Source: CAZYFH01 sp965249175 (GTDB lineage Bacteria > Acidobacteriota > Vicinamibacteria > Vicinamibacterales > UBA8438). From it: a stretch of 64,000 nt of DNA. The translations under genes and the position numbers were made by a program. The stretch covers positions 4,898,001-4,962,000 of the forward strand of contig OZ252227.1 of NCBI GenBank assembly GCA_965249175.1, in the 5' to 3' direction. Below the pieces are notes generated by a model. It saw only the letters and a list, made by a program, of their open reading frames with translations, was not told the origin of the DNA and did not search any database. Positions 26,194-36,930 of the stretch are shown here, piece by piece. The stretch's first letter is position 1, and every line of letters begins with the position of its first letter.

Positions 26194-27404
26194 CCGGCCA
26201 GCCTGCTGATCAGATCGAAGATCGGCATATACATCGCGATAACGATGCCACCGACGACGACACCGAGGAACGCAATCATGATCGGCTCCAGGAGCGTGAG
26301 CATCCCGGCGACCGCCGTGTCGACCTCCTCCTCGTAGAAGTCGGCGATTTTCCCGAGCATGGTGTCGAGAGCACCGGTCGCCTCACCAACGTTGATCATC
26401 TGCGTGACCATCGCCGGGAACACCGCGGTCTCGCGCAACGGGGTCGAGATCGATTCGCCGCGCTCGATCGCAGCTCGGGTCGTCACCACCGCGTCCTCGA
26501 CGACCGCGTTGCCGGCGGTCTTCGCGGTGATATTGAGCCCTTCGAGGATCGGGACGCCCGAGCTCAGGAGCGTGCTCAGCGTGCGGCAGAACCTGGCCAC
26601 GGCGATCTTGCGAAGGATGCCACCGAGGACGGGTGCCTTGAGCGCCAGGCCGTCGATGACGCGGCGACCACCTTCCGTCGAGTAGTACTGCCTGAACAGA
26701 AACGCCCCACCGACCAGGCCGAGGATGATAAAGGGCAGGAAGCTGACGAGCGAGTTGCTCATCGCGATGACGATGCGTGTCGGGAGCGGCAAGACGGCGC
26801 CGAGCCCCTCGAACAGCGACGCGAAGGTCGGGATGACCTTCCACAAGATCGCCCCGACCACGACAGTGGCGATGACGACGACGGCGATTGGATACATCAT
26901 CGCCGACTTGACCTGCCCTTTCAGCTTGACGTTCTTCTCGATGTAGGTGGCCAGCCGCTTCAGGATCGTGTCGAGGATGCCGCCCGCCTCTCCGGCGGCG
27001 ATCATGTTCGTGAAGAGCGGATCGAATGCACGCGGGTGTTTGGCCATAGCGTCGGAGAGCCCGGAGCCGCCCTCGACATCGGCACGGACCGCGAGGAGGG
27101 TCGCCGCGAAGTTCTTGTCCTCCTCCTGCTTCCCAAGAATCTCGAGGCACTGCACCAGTGGCAGGCCCGCGTCGATCATCACCGAGAACTGGCGCGTGAA
27201 GATCGCCAGGTTCTGGGCGGGCACCGCCTTGCCGCCCTTGGCCTTCTTCGCTGCCGCCCGACGCTTGACGGCGTCGATCTTCGTCACGAGAATTTGCTCG
27301 CGACGGAGCGCCGCCACCGCTGCGTCAGCCGTTTCGGCCACCCGCTCGCCGCTCACCGGTTGCCCCTGCCGCGTGCGCCCCGTAAAGGAGAATGTCGTGC
27401 TCAT
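26190..27404 (-). CDS. pilC: Type IV pilus inner-membrane platform protein PilC
   Basis: The inner-membrane platform on which PilB and PilT act, 404 aa. It contains two GspF domains: first FTRQFSVMIDAGLPLVQCLEILGKQEEDKNF (about 70-190), second FCRTLSTLLSSGVPILEGLNITAKTAGN (about 270-390), each followed by a GEATG/GEAGG-type motif. Three transmembrane stretches are visible (about 170-190, 220-240, 375-400). The start ATG 27404 lies 26 bp after pilT ends, and the stop overlaps pilS. Confidence 0.96.
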   Translation of the reverse strand: MSTTFSFTGRTRQGQPVSGERVAETADAAVAALRREQILVTKIDAVKRRAAAKKAKGGKAVPAQNLAIFTRQFSVMIDAGLPLVQCLEILGKQEEDKNFAATLLAVRADVEGGSGLSDAMAKHPRAFDPLFTNMIAAGEAGGILDTILKRLATYIEKNVKLKGQVKSAMMYPIAVVVIATVVVGAILWKVIPTFASLFEGLGAVLPLPTRIVIAMSNSLVSFLPFIILGLVGGAFLFRQYYSTEGGRRVIDGLALKAPVLGGILRKIAVARFCRTLSTLLSSGVPILEGLNITAKTAGNAVVEDAVVTTRAAIERGESISTPLRETAVFPAMVTQMINVGEATGALDTMLGKIADFYEEEVDTAVAGMLTLLEPIMIAFLGVVVGGIVIAMYMPIFDLISRLAG

Positions 27405-27430
27405 GAGTTAGATCCTCTTGAAAGTCAACA

Positions 27431-28585
27431 CTAGCGCCGCGTCACGACCCCGGGGCGCCGCTCCGCCCCTGGGCGAGCGCCCGGACGCCCCATTCCGGCG
27501 CCGGCGACGACGCCGGCGCCCCGGCCCACGAGATCCTGGAGCTCGTCACGATTCGACGAGTACTCCAGCGCCTGGCTGAGCGTGATGAGACGGCGCATGC
27601 ACAACGTCGCCAGCGACTGGTTCATGGTCTGCATCCCGATCTTCTCTTGCCCGGCCTGCATCGCCGAATACACCTGGTGGAGCTTGTCGTCCCGAATCAA
27701 GTTGCGAATGGCCGGCGTCGGCACCATGATTTCCAACGCGCACACCCGCCCCTGGCCGTTGGCCTTCGGCACCAGTGTCTGACACAAGACGCCTTCCAAC
27801 ACCAGCGAGAGCTGTGTTCGGATCTGCCCTTGCTGGTGGGATGGAAAGACGTCGATGATGCGGTTAATCGTCTGCACGGCCGAGTTCGTGTGCAGCGTGG
27901 CCAGTGTCAGATGGCCCGTCTCGGCGATTCGCAGCGCCGACTCGATGGTTTCGAGATCGCGCATCTCGCCGACGAGCACGACGTCCGGGTCCTCGCGCAA
28001 CGCCGCGCGTAGCGCCGGGGCAAAGCTCGCCGTATCGCTGTGGACCTCCCGCTGGTTGACGACACAGTTCTTGTGCTGATGCACGTATTCGATGGGGTCC
28101 TCGATCGTCAGGATGTGACCCTTGCGGTCCGTGTTGATCTTGTCCACCATCGCGGCCAGCGTGGTGCTCTTTCCGCTGCCGGTCGGTCCAGTCACCAGGA
28201 TGAGCCCACGCGGCATCTCGGCGAACTTGCCCACGACGGGCGGCAGGCCGAGATCGTTGAACCCCTTGATTTCCTCCGGGATCAGCCGATAGACGGCCGC
28301 GACGGCGCCACGCTGGTTGAACACGTTGCACCGGAACCGCGCGACGCCGCGGATCCCGAACGAGAAGTCGAGCTCCATCGTCTCCTCGAACCGCTTCTTC
28401 TGGGCGTCCGTGAGCACGCTATAGACGAGTTGCTTCGTCGCAGCGGCTGACAGCGTCTCCAGATCCTCTTGCCGCTGCAGCTCGCCATGGATCCGGATCT
28501 GCGGCGGCGAGTTGGTCGTCAGATGCAGATCGGACCCCTCGCGCTCGACCATGCGCTTTAGGAGGTCTGGAAGGGTCGTCGGCAT
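27431..28585 (-). CDS. pilT: Pilus retraction ATPase PilT
   Basis: A hexameric ATPase that depolymerises the pilus to give twitching motility. At 384 aa it has an N-terminal PAS-like domain, Walker A GPTGSGKST (133-141), Asp box ILTIEDPIEY, Walker B DVVLVGEMRD (201-210), His box TLATLHTN, and the PilT-specific AIRNLIRDDKLHQ (292-304) needed for retraction. A Gly/Ala/Arg-rich tail of about 30 residues ends the protein. Start ATG 28585 lies 13 bp downstream of pilB in one operon. Confidence 0.96.
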   Translation of the reverse strand: MPTTLPDLLKRMVEREGSDLHLTTNSPPQIRIHGELQRQEDLETLSAAATKQLVYSVLTDAQKKRFEETMELDFSFGIRGVARFRCNVFNQRGAVAAVYRLIPEEIKGFNDLGLPPVVGKFAEMPRGLILVTGPTGSGKSTTLAAMVDKINTDRKGHILTIEDPIEYVHQHKNCVVNQREVHSDTASFAPALRAALREDPDVVLVGEMRDLETIESALRIAETGHLTLATLHTNSAVQTINRIIDVFPSHQQGQIRTQLSLVLEGVLCQTLVPKANGQGRVCALEIMVPTPAIRNLIRDDKLHQVYSAMQAGQEKIGMQTMNQSLATLCMRRLITLSQALEYSSNRDELQDLVGRGAGVVAGAGMGRPGARPGAERRPGVVTRR

Positions 28586-28598
28586 GCTCGCTCCTTGC

Positions 28599-30323
<1,725 letters not shown>

Positions 30324-30340
30324 CTAGGCGGTCCTGTCTC

Positions 30341-30365
30341 TTTGCCCTTGAAAACAAAGGGCAAA
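30341..30365 (-). promoter_or_regulatory. Hairpin in the pilB leader
   Basis: TTTGCCCTT and AAGGGCAAA form a perfect 9-bp stem with a 7-nt loop, between the candidate promoter and pilB. No T-run follows, so it is more likely a leader structure or binding site than a terminator. Confidence 0.5.
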
Positions 30366-30370
30366 CTACC

Positions 30371-30398
30371 ATTCTAGTGCGCTGACAATTATTGTCAG
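30371..30398 (-). promoter_or_regulatory. Candidate pilB promoter overlapped by a 17-bp perfect palindrome
   Basis: Minus-strand -35 CTGACA (30398-30393) and -10 TAGAAT (30376-30371) are 16 bp apart. The -35 is embedded in the perfect palindrome CTGACAATTATTGTCAG (30382-30398, read on the plus strand). A 17-bp site matching at 15 positions lies upstream of pilA (reverse of 22978-22994). This suggests a shared operator. Confidence 0.6.
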
Positions 30399-30411
30399 AG
30401 GGAGAGGCCGG

Positions 30412-31476
30412 CTAGAGCCCGATACGGCCCGACAGCGACCATCCCCGCTCGGTCGACTCGCGCCCGCGTGTCACCTGGGCGTCGAGGAAAAACCCCTCGG
30501 TCAGCCCGACACTCAGGCCGAACGCGCCGGCCATCTGGCGCTCGTCCTGGGCGAGGTTGACACGCGCCCCGCCCCGAACGGCAAACCACTGCCCAAACCA
30601 GTGCTCGCCCCCGACGGCGAGCGCCCGGCGGTCCCCGGCGACAGTCTGCGTCGTTGTCAGATCGACATCTGCCGCCAGCAACGGTCCGATGGGCAGGCGC
30701 ATCGCCACGCCGCCCCGCAGATGACGGTTCAGCCGCACGTTGCCGCCGTCAGCCGTCGAGAATGACGGCTGCCGCAAGTTGCGGGCCACGAACCCCACCC
30801 GAAACGTCGGTGACCCGATCATCATGCCCACATCGATGTCGTACTTGTGCTCTGTCTGCCGATCCAGGCCGTCCGCCTGGAGCAGCAGGTCGTCTGTCGA
30901 CACACCGGGAGCGGCACGGGTCGCACCCGCCGCCCCATAGACGTACCGGAGCGTCGTCCCCACGCTGAGCCCAGGCGCGACCATCGACACGGTCGTGAGG
31001 GCGACGTTGTGGGTGATGAGCGACCGCAGGGTCGCCTCGTCCCCTAGCTCTTGCCGGGCGTCACCGGGCACGGCTCCAGGGCTGGGGTGTCGGTCTAGTT
31101 GGTTGGCGCGCAGGCGGTAGTACGAGATCCCCGCCGCGTTGGTCGTCAACCCGGTGAACCACCCGGTCGCCGAGGTGCCGGGCGTGTCCGAGCGGCTCCG
31201 ATCGACCCGTGTGTCGACGGTCTGTCTATCGACAATCAGGCTGAACAGGCCGCCGGTGGCGAGACCCGCCGGGTTCCAATACACCGCTGTGGCGTCGTCG
31301 GCGACGCCCACGAACGCGCCCGCCATGCCGAGGGCCCGGGTGCCGACCGACTCGAAGACCTGCGCGACGGCGGTCCCCGGCAACAGCGCCGGGGTGAGCA
31401 TGATGACGGCCGCGTGCCAAGACCAGGACACGAGGGTACGCGCCGCGACATGCCGGTGCGTGCATCGACGCGCCAT
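30412..31476 (-). CDS. Outer-membrane beta-barrel protein, PorV/TraF-like
   Basis: A probable outer-membrane protein, 354 aa from ATG 31476. The signal peptide ends PGTAVAQ. The motif GTRALGMAGAFVGVADDATAVYWNPAGLATGGLF is characteristic of the PorV/TraF/FadL-like barrel group. The rest is alternating beta sequence ending SLSGRIGL with a terminal hydrophobic residue. It precedes pilB on the same strand by 88 bp and follows the arginine decarboxylase gene by 20 bp. No specific substrate can be assigned. It might belong to the pilus cluster by position only. Confidence 0.8.
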   Translation of the reverse strand: MARRCTHRHVAARTLVSWSWHAAVIMLTPALLPGTAVAQVFESVGTRALGMAGAFVGVADDATAVYWNPAGLATGGLFSLIVDRQTVDTRVDRSRSDTPGTSATGWFTGLTTNAAGISYYRLRANQLDRHPSPGAVPGDARQELGDEATLRSLITHNVALTTVSMVAPGLSVGTTLRYVYGAAGATRAAPGVSTDDLLLQADGLDRQTEHKYDIDVGMMIGSPTFRVGFVARNLRQPSFSTADGGNVRLNRHLRGGVAMRLPIGPLLAADVDLTTTQTVAGDRRALAVGGEHWFGQWFAVRGGARVNLAQDERQMAGAFGLSVGLTEGFFLDAQVTRGRESTERGWSLSGRIGL

Positions 31477-31496
31477 AGTATGCAGACGCCCGGCTG

Positions 31497-32048
31497 CTAG
31501 CCTACGAGAACCGCGGCGGCAATCACCGTGGTCCAGTGCCCGTTCTTGCGGCCGACCGCGGTCTGGGTGATGTTCTGGGTCCGGACAATCTTGCTCGACA
31601 TCCGCCACACTTCCTTGTTTTCGTCCCAGCTCTTGTCGGGGTCGAATTCGAGACCGAGCGTGGTGGCCAGCATCTCGGCCGCGAGGTCCTCAGCGTAGTC
31701 GCCGGCGGTCTCCTCGTTCTCCCCAAAGCTATGATGCTCAGAGAGATAGCCGTACATCTCGCGATCGCGCGGGATGGCGACACCGATTGTCGCCGCGATC
31801 AGCCGATGCGGCTCGCGGGTCGCCGCCTCCGACATCACAACGAACGTCACCTGCCCCGGACTCAGTTTTTGCACGCCGTCCGTGCGGGGAATAATCTTGC
31901 ACCCGGGCGGAAAGATGCTCGACACCCGCACAAGATTGCAGGCCGCGATACCGGCCGACCGCAGGGCGAGCTCGAACGAGGTGAGTTTCTCTCGGTGCTT
32001 GCCAACGCCCTTCGTGAAGAAGAGCTCTGTGGGAACGAAACCGAGCAC
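31497..32048 (-). CDS. Pyruvoyl-dependent arginine decarboxylase
   Basis: It converts arginine to agmatine for polyamine synthesis. The self-cleaving proenzyme uses a pyruvoyl group made from Ser44 in RVSSIFPPGC (positions from the GTG start). MLGFVPTELFFTKGVGKHREKLTSFELALRSAGI matches the family's N terminus. GTG 32048 is chosen because AAAGGA lies 7 nt upstream and because a promoter -10 overlaps the earlier ATG at 32075, which would put that ATG before the transcript start. The product is 183 aa, close to archaeal and other bacterial members. C-terminal motifs such as HHSFGENEETAGDYAEDLAAEMLATTLG are well conserved. Confidence 0.93.
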   Translation of the reverse strand: MLGFVPTELFFTKGVGKHREKLTSFELALRSAGIAACNLVRVSSIFPPGCKIIPRTDGVQKLSPGQVTFVVMSEAATREPHRLIAATIGVAIPRDREMYGYLSEHHSFGENEETAGDYAEDLAAEMLATTLGLEFDPDKSWDENKEVWRMSSKIVRTQNITQTAVGRKNGHWTTVIAAAVLVG

Positions 32049-32073
32049 GCCGTCGTCCTTTGGTGAGCAACGC

Positions 32074-32102
32074 ATCCTAGTCAACGTCTCAATGGGTGTC
32101 AA
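32074..32102 (-). promoter_or_regulatory. Sigma-70 promoter of the arginine decarboxylase gene
   Basis: Minus-strand -35 TTGACA (32102-32097) and -10 TAGGAT (32079-32074) have an ideal 17-bp spacer. The start point would be near 32066, downstream of the first in-frame ATG, which supports translation from GTG 32048. Confidence 0.7.
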
Positions 32103-32210
32103 GGCACCCGCAACCCCGAACTTTCTCCCAAGTTGTCTCGTATCAAACGGATGCAGTGAGTCCAGGCTGAGTCAGGATCAGGATAAGATAAAGGGTTGAG
32201 AGCGTGACGC

Positions 32211-32939
32211 GTGTCGAATGCAGTAAACGAACCGACGCCTACGGCCGGTCTTGGCCTGATGAGCCGTTTCGTCGGCATGATCGTGTCGCCCCGCGCCACG
32301 TTCGAGCAGGTGGCGCAGGACCCACGTTGGCTTGGGGTGCTCGTGCTCACGCTCGGTCTCGTGGCGACCTTCAACACGGCGTTGCTGAGCACCGAGGTCG
32401 GAGAGCGCGCCATGCTCCAGCAACAAGTGCAGGCGGCGGAGTCGTTCGGCGTCGTCATGACCGACGAGCAGTACGACCAGATGGCGGACGTGGCGCAGTA
32501 CGGGGTGTACTTTGCGCTCGCCGCGATCCTGGTCCAGGTGCCGATCATCAACGTGGTCCTTGCCGGCATCCTGTTCGTCGTCGCGAACGTGCTGCTGGGC
32601 GCGCGGTCGACGTTCAAGCAGGTGTTCGCGGTGGTGGCCCATTCCGGGGTGATCCTCGTCGTCCAGGGTGCGTTCGTCGCGCCGCTGAACTACGTGCGGG
32701 AGGCGATGTCGAATCCGGCCACCCTGGCGGCATTCGTCCCGATGCTCGACCCGGAGACGTTTCTCGTCCGGATGCTGGGCGTGCTCGACGTCTTTTTCCT
32801 CTGGTGGGTGATGGTGCTCGCGATTGGAACCGCGGTCGTGACCGAACGGCGGACCGGACCAATCGCCGTGGGGCTCTTCGGCGTGTATGCGGCCATCGCG
32901 GTGGCTATCGCGATCATTCAGGTGCAATTGGGTGGATGA
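32211..32939 (+). CDS. YIP1-family integral membrane protein
   Basis: A 242-aa membrane protein. An N-terminal amphipathic motif (SRFVGMIVSPRATFEQVAQDPRW) of the YIP1 domain is followed by about five transmembrane helices (for example GVLVLTLGLVATFNTALL and GVYFALAAILVQVPIINVVLAGILFVVANVLLG). GTG 32211 is the start just after a weak GAGAG. It ends 4 bp before the adaptor gene, so it is likely cotranscribed with the MacA-like adaptor and permeases. The function of bacterial YIP1 proteins is unknown. Confidence 0.8.
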   Translation: MSNAVNEPTPTAGLGLMSRFVGMIVSPRATFEQVAQDPRWLGVLVLTLGLVATFNTALLSTEVGERAMLQQQVQAAESFGVVMTDEQYDQMADVAQYGVYFALAAILVQVPIINVVLAGILFVVANVLLGARSTFKQVFAVVAHSGVILVVQGAFVAPLNYVREAMSNPATLAAFVPMLDPETFLVRMLGVLDVFFLWWVMVLAIGTAVVTERRTGPIAVGLFGVYAAIAVAIAIIQVQLGG

Positions 32940-32943
32940 CGAC

Positions 32944-34359
32944 ATGAGCGGGACGAATCCTGAGAGCCCTAGTGTGCCAACGGGCGGCCGATCCAGCGGC
33001 GGTCTGCGCAAGCTCCTCATCGGCGGTCTGATTCTGCTGACCGCTGTGGCGCTTGTCCTCGTCAACCTGTATTTCGAGCGATCGGACGCACCAGAGGTAG
33101 ATGTCGAAGCCATCGCGCGGAGAGACCTCCAAGCCGTCGTCTCCGCGTCCGGCACGATCGAGCCGAAGCTCTCCGTCGACATGAGCGCCAGCGTGATGGG
33201 CCGGGTCACCCGGCTCGCGGTAGACGAGGGCGACCGGGTCACGGCCGGTCAGTTCCTGCTGCAGATCGACCCCGAATCGCTCCAGGCGGCGGTGAATCGG
33301 GGCGAGGCCTCGCTCGGGGCCACGGAATCGACGCAGACGCAGGCGCGCGTGACGGTCGAAACCGCGGAGGTCAACCTCCAGCTCGCGCGCGACAACCTCG
33401 AACGCCAGCAAGAGCTCTGGGAGCTCCGGCTCGTGTCACGCGAGGTCTACGACCAGGCGCTCACCGAAGTGGAGCTACGCGAATCCGAGCTCCGAGCACG
33501 AGAGGTGGAGGTGGAAACCGCCGAACAACGGATCCGGCAGGAACAGGCGCAGCTCGACAGCGCGCGGTATGACCTGACGCAGGTGACGATCACGTCACCC
33601 ATTGACGGCATCGTGACGCGTCGCAACATCGAGGAGGGCGAGACGGTCGTTATCGGGACGATGAACAACGCCGGCACGGTGCTGTTGACGATCGCCGACT
33701 TCTCGGTCCTCGAGGCCGAGCTCGAGGTGGACGAGACGGATATCCCCTCCATCCGATTCGACCAGCCCGCCGAGATCACCATCGACGCGCTCCCGGACGA
33801 GAGCTACGTCGGCAAGGTGACGGAGATCGGTAACAGCCCGATCCAGGACGCCCAGGCCGGTGGCGTCGGCTCGCAGCAGGCGACGAACTTCGAAGTGATC
33901 GTCACGCTCGATGAAAACGTGCCGGGCGTTCGCCCCGGCTTCACGTGCACGGCCGACATCACGACCGCCAGACGCGCCGGCGCCGTGGCCGTTCCCATTC
34001 AGGCGACGACGATCCGCGAGGTCGAGCTCGACGCGGCAGGCAACATCATCCGCGCGGACCCGGCTGGCGAGGGCGGCGTTCTCGCCGCGCCGGCCACTTC
34101 AGGCCTGCGCGACGAGGTCGAGGGGGTATTCGTCGTGCGCCAGGGCCGCGCCCAGTTCGTGGCGATCGAAACCGGGATTGCCGGCGAGCGCTATTTCGAG
34201 GCGTTGTCGGGCCTGAATGAGGGCGACTTCGTCATCACCGGCCCGTTCAACGTCGTGCGCAACCTGAGCGACGGCGACCCGGTGCAGGCGAACGAACGCG
34301 AGCTGCGCGACACCGACGACGGGGACAGCGGCGGGTTCCAGTTGAGATTCGGTCGATGA
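32944..34359 (+). CDS. Periplasmic adaptor (membrane fusion protein), MacA-like
   Basis: The adaptor subunit of a tripartite efflux or export complex, 471 aa from ATG 32944. It has an N-terminal anchor (LIGGLILLTAVALVLVNLYF), biotinyl-lipoyl halves (VDMSASVMGRVTRLAVDEGDRVTAGQFLLQID and TITSPIDGIVTRRNIEEGETV) around a coiled coil of about 130 residues, then beta-barrel and membrane-proximal domains. It is followed by two MacB/FtsX-type permeases. The usual fused or separate ATPase is absent in this stretch. Confidence 0.9.
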   Translation: MSGTNPESPSVPTGGRSSGGLRKLLIGGLILLTAVALVLVNLYFERSDAPEVDVEAIARRDLQAVVSASGTIEPKLSVDMSASVMGRVTRLAVDEGDRVTAGQFLLQIDPESLQAAVNRGEASLGATESTQTQARVTVETAEVNLQLARDNLERQQELWELRLVSREVYDQALTEVELRESELRAREVEVETAEQRIRQEQAQLDSARYDLTQVTITSPIDGIVTRRNIEEGETVVIGTMNNAGTVLLTIADFSVLEAELEVDETDIPSIRFDQPAEITIDALPDESYVGKVTEIGNSPIQDAQAGGVGSQQATNFEVIVTLDENVPGVRPGFTCTADITTARRAGAVAVPIQATTIREVELDAAGNIIRADPAGEGGVLAAPATSGLRDEVEGVFVVRQGRAQFVAIETGIAGERYFEALSGLNEGDFVITGPFNVVRNLSDGDPVQANERELRDTDDGDSGGFQLRFGR

Positions 34360-34393
34360 TCGCCGGCGCGGGCGGCTTCGCGACTCCACTGAC

Positions 34394-35629
34394 ATGATCC
34401 GCCTAGGACTGATCGCCGAGATGATCCGGGTCGCGCTCAACGCGATCTGGGCCAACAAGCTTCGCTCCTTCCTGACCACGCTCGGAAACATCGTGGCGGT
34501 GGCGTCGATCGTCGCGATGGTGTCGTTGATCCAGGGGATCAATGACGAGGTGTCCAGCGTCATTCTGTCGCAGGTGGGCGCCGATTCGTTCATGATCGAC
34601 CGCATGGGTCCGGTGATGGACATGGACGAGATGGAACGGATGCAACGGAACCCGCGCATCACGCTCGACGACGCAGCGGCGGTCCGCCGATACGCGCCGA
34701 GTGTGACGGCGGTCATGGCCGAAGCGCAACGGAGCGGCGAGGTGAGCTATCGCGAGCACGTGCTGGAGAGTGTGTCAATCCAGGGCGTGACGGCCGAGTT
34801 CACCCGATTCTCCACGTTCAACGCGGAGCGCGGGCGCCTGATGAGCCGCAGCGAGATGGATCGACGGCGCAACGTCGCCGTCATCGGATGGGACACGGCC
34901 GACAGGCTGTTCGGCGAGCTGGACCCGATCGACCGCACCATCAAGATTCAGGGGCTCCACTTTCGCGTCATCGGTGTCAGCAAGAAACAGGGGGCGGTTC
35001 TCGGGCAGTCGATGGACGAGTTCGCGATCATTCCGCTCGGGTCCTTCCGTCGAGTCTTCGGCAGCCGCCCGTCGCTTGGGTTGCGTGTGCAGCCGGTCGA
35101 CCCGAACCAAACCGACACCGCCATGGGCGAGGCCACCGTCGCCTTGCGGATCGATCGCCGACTCAAGGCGGCCGAAAAGGACAACTTCGGCATCTTTTCG
35201 TCCGACACCATCCTCGACCTTTATAACCAGGCGACGACGGGTATCTTCACCGTGTTGATCGGCGTCGTGGCGCTGTCGCTGGTCGTCGCCGGCATCGTCA
35301 TCATGAACATCATGTTGATGGCGGTGTCCGAGCGGACGCGCGAGATCGGTCTCCGCAAGGCGATCGGCGCCAGGCGACAGGACATCCTCTGGCAGATGCT
35401 GGCCGAATCGGTCACCTTGTCGGTGCTGGGCGGCATCGCCGGCACCGTACTCGGCGGCGGCGCGGCGCTGGCGCTCGACCGATTCGCGCCGATCCCGGCG
35501 TCGGTGCACGTCTGGTCGGTCGCGCTGGCGATCTCCATGACGGCGGTCGTCGGACTCTTCTTTGGGTTGTATCCTGCATCCCGTGCGGCCGCGCTCGATC
35601 CGATCGATGCGCTCGGTCGTGCCGAGTAG
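34394..35629 (+). CDS. FtsX/MacB-type ABC permease (first of two)
   Basis: A 411-aa permease with the MacB topology: one N-terminal helix (LRSFLTTLGNIVAVASIVAMVSLIQG), a large periplasmic MacB core domain (about 45-280), and three C-terminal helices with VSERTREIGLRKAIGARRQDILWQMLAESVTLS between them. It lacks an N-terminal ATPase domain. It lies 34 bp after the adaptor gene and 11 bp before the second permease. The two permeases probably form a heterodimer with an ATPase encoded elsewhere. Confidence 0.9.
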   Translation: MIRLGLIAEMIRVALNAIWANKLRSFLTTLGNIVAVASIVAMVSLIQGINDEVSSVILSQVGADSFMIDRMGPVMDMDEMERMQRNPRITLDDAAAVRRYAPSVTAVMAEAQRSGEVSYREHVLESVSIQGVTAEFTRFSTFNAERGRLMSRSEMDRRRNVAVIGWDTADRLFGELDPIDRTIKIQGLHFRVIGVSKKQGAVLGQSMDEFAIIPLGSFRRVFGSRPSLGLRVQPVDPNQTDTAMGEATVALRIDRRLKAAEKDNFGIFSSDTILDLYNQATTGIFTVLIGVVALSLVVAGIVIMNIMLMAVSERTREIGLRKAIGARRQDILWQMLAESVTLSVLGGIAGTVLGGGAALALDRFAPIPASVHVWSVALAISMTAVVGLFFGLYPASRAAALDPIDALGRAE

Positions 35630-35640
35630 ACGGAGCCTCC

Positions 35641-36930
35641 ATGCGCAGTGGCCTATTTGTCGAGATCGTCGCGATGGCGGTTGCGACCCTCCGGACGCAG
35701 AAGATGCGCTCCGCGCTCACGGTTCTTGGCATTGCGATCGGCATTACCTCGCTCGTCAGCATGACGTCGCTCATTCGTGGCTTCACCGAATCACTGAAGG
35801 ACCAAATCCGACAGATCGGACCCGACACCATCATGGTCGCGCAGTTCTCCGGCGTCAGCATGATGCAGGGCGCCGATTTCATGGAGCTGTTGCAACGTCC
35901 GACCTTGACGGTGGATGACGCGGAGGCGATCGAGCGGCAGGCGTCCGAGTCGATCGCCAGTGTCAACATCCAACTGGGCGGAATGGGCGGGCCGGGGGCG
36001 GCGCCGACACGCCTGCACTACAAGGGTGAGCGCACCAAGCCGATCATGATCGCCGGCACGACGAGCAACTTCCCAGACGTCTATCACATCGATCTCGAGC
36101 AGGGGCGCTTCTTCACGGACGCCGAGGTGAGCCACCGGCGACGGGTCGTCGTGCTCGGCTACACGACGTACGAGGCGCTGTTCCCCAACGTCGACCCGAT
36201 CGGCAAGACGGTCCGCGTCGGCACGCAGCCGTACACGGTGGTCGGCGTGATGGCCCCGCGTCCGGTCATGGGTGGCATGGACGCCGGACAGGACGACGTC
36301 GCGGTCATCCCGCATACCGCCTATCAAAAGCAGTTCGGGGTCCGGGCGTTTCGATCGCGTCGAGGGCAGTTCTCCAGCATCATGATCGCCGCTGTGCCAC
36401 GGGAGGGGATGCCACGTGCCACCGCCGAGCGTGACCTCACGGAGGTGATGCGGGTTCGTCATGGTCTCCGCCTCGACGAACCGAACGACTTCGACCTGAT
36501 GACCCAGGACGCCGCGCTTCAGATGTTCGACCAGATCACCGGCGCGATGTATCTCGCGTTGGGGGGGGTCTCGTCCATCGCGCTCCTGGTTGGCGGGATC
36601 GGGGTCATGGCCATCATGACCATCTCGGTCAAGGAGCGGACCCGCGAGATCGGGACGCGAAAGGCGCTGGGCGCCCGCCGGCGCGAGATCCTTCAGCAGT
36701 TCCTGCTGGAGGCGGTCTTCCTGACGGCCGTCGGCGGTGTGATCGGCATCATCTTCGGCAGTACCATCGCCGCAGGCATCTTCTACGCTACCGGCTTCCC
36801 GATGTCCCTCCCCTGGTGGTCCTTCGCGCTGGGCGTCGGCTTCTCGGGCTCCGTCGGCATCGTCTTCGGGATATTCCCCGCGGTCAAAGCCTCCGGCCTC
36901 GATCCGATCGAGGCCCTCCGATACGAGTAG
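35641..36930 (+). CDS. FtsX/MacB-type ABC permease (second of two)
   Basis: A 429-aa permease with the same four-helix architecture as its upstream neighbour: an N-terminal helix (KMRSALTVLGIAIGITSLVSMTSLI), a periplasmic core, and a C-terminal FtsX domain with SVKERTREIGTRKALGARRREILQQFLLEAVFLT and a conserved end (GIFPAVKASGLDPIEALRYE). It is the last gene of the YIP1-adaptor-permease-permease unit. The likely role is lipoprotein, peptide or drug export; the substrate is unknown. Confidence 0.9.
   Translation: MRSGLFVEIVAMAVATLRTQKMRSALTVLGIAIGITSLVSMTSLIRGFTESLKDQIRQIGPDTIMVAQFSGVSMMQGADFMELLQRPTLTVDDAEAIERQASESIASVNIQLGGMGGPGAAPTRLHYKGERTKPIMIAGTTSNFPDVYHIDLEQGRFFTDAEVSHRRRVVVLGYTTYEALFPNVDPIGKTVRVGTQPYTVVGVMAPRPVMGGMDAGQDDVAVIPHTAYQKQFGVRAFRSRRGQFSSIMIAAVPREGMPRATAERDLTEVMRVRHGLRLDEPNDFDLMTQDAALQMFDQITGAMYLALGGVSSIALLVGGIGVMAIMTISVKERTREIGTRKALGARRREILQQFLLEAVFLTAVGGVIGIIFGSTIAAGIFYATGFPMSLPWWSFALGVGFSGSVGIVFGIFPAVKASGLDPIEALRYE

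Noticed and set aside
30341..30365. Hairpin before pilB as a terminator of the upstream barrel gene
   Set aside because: No U-tract follows on the minus strand, and it lies downstream of the likely pilB promoter.
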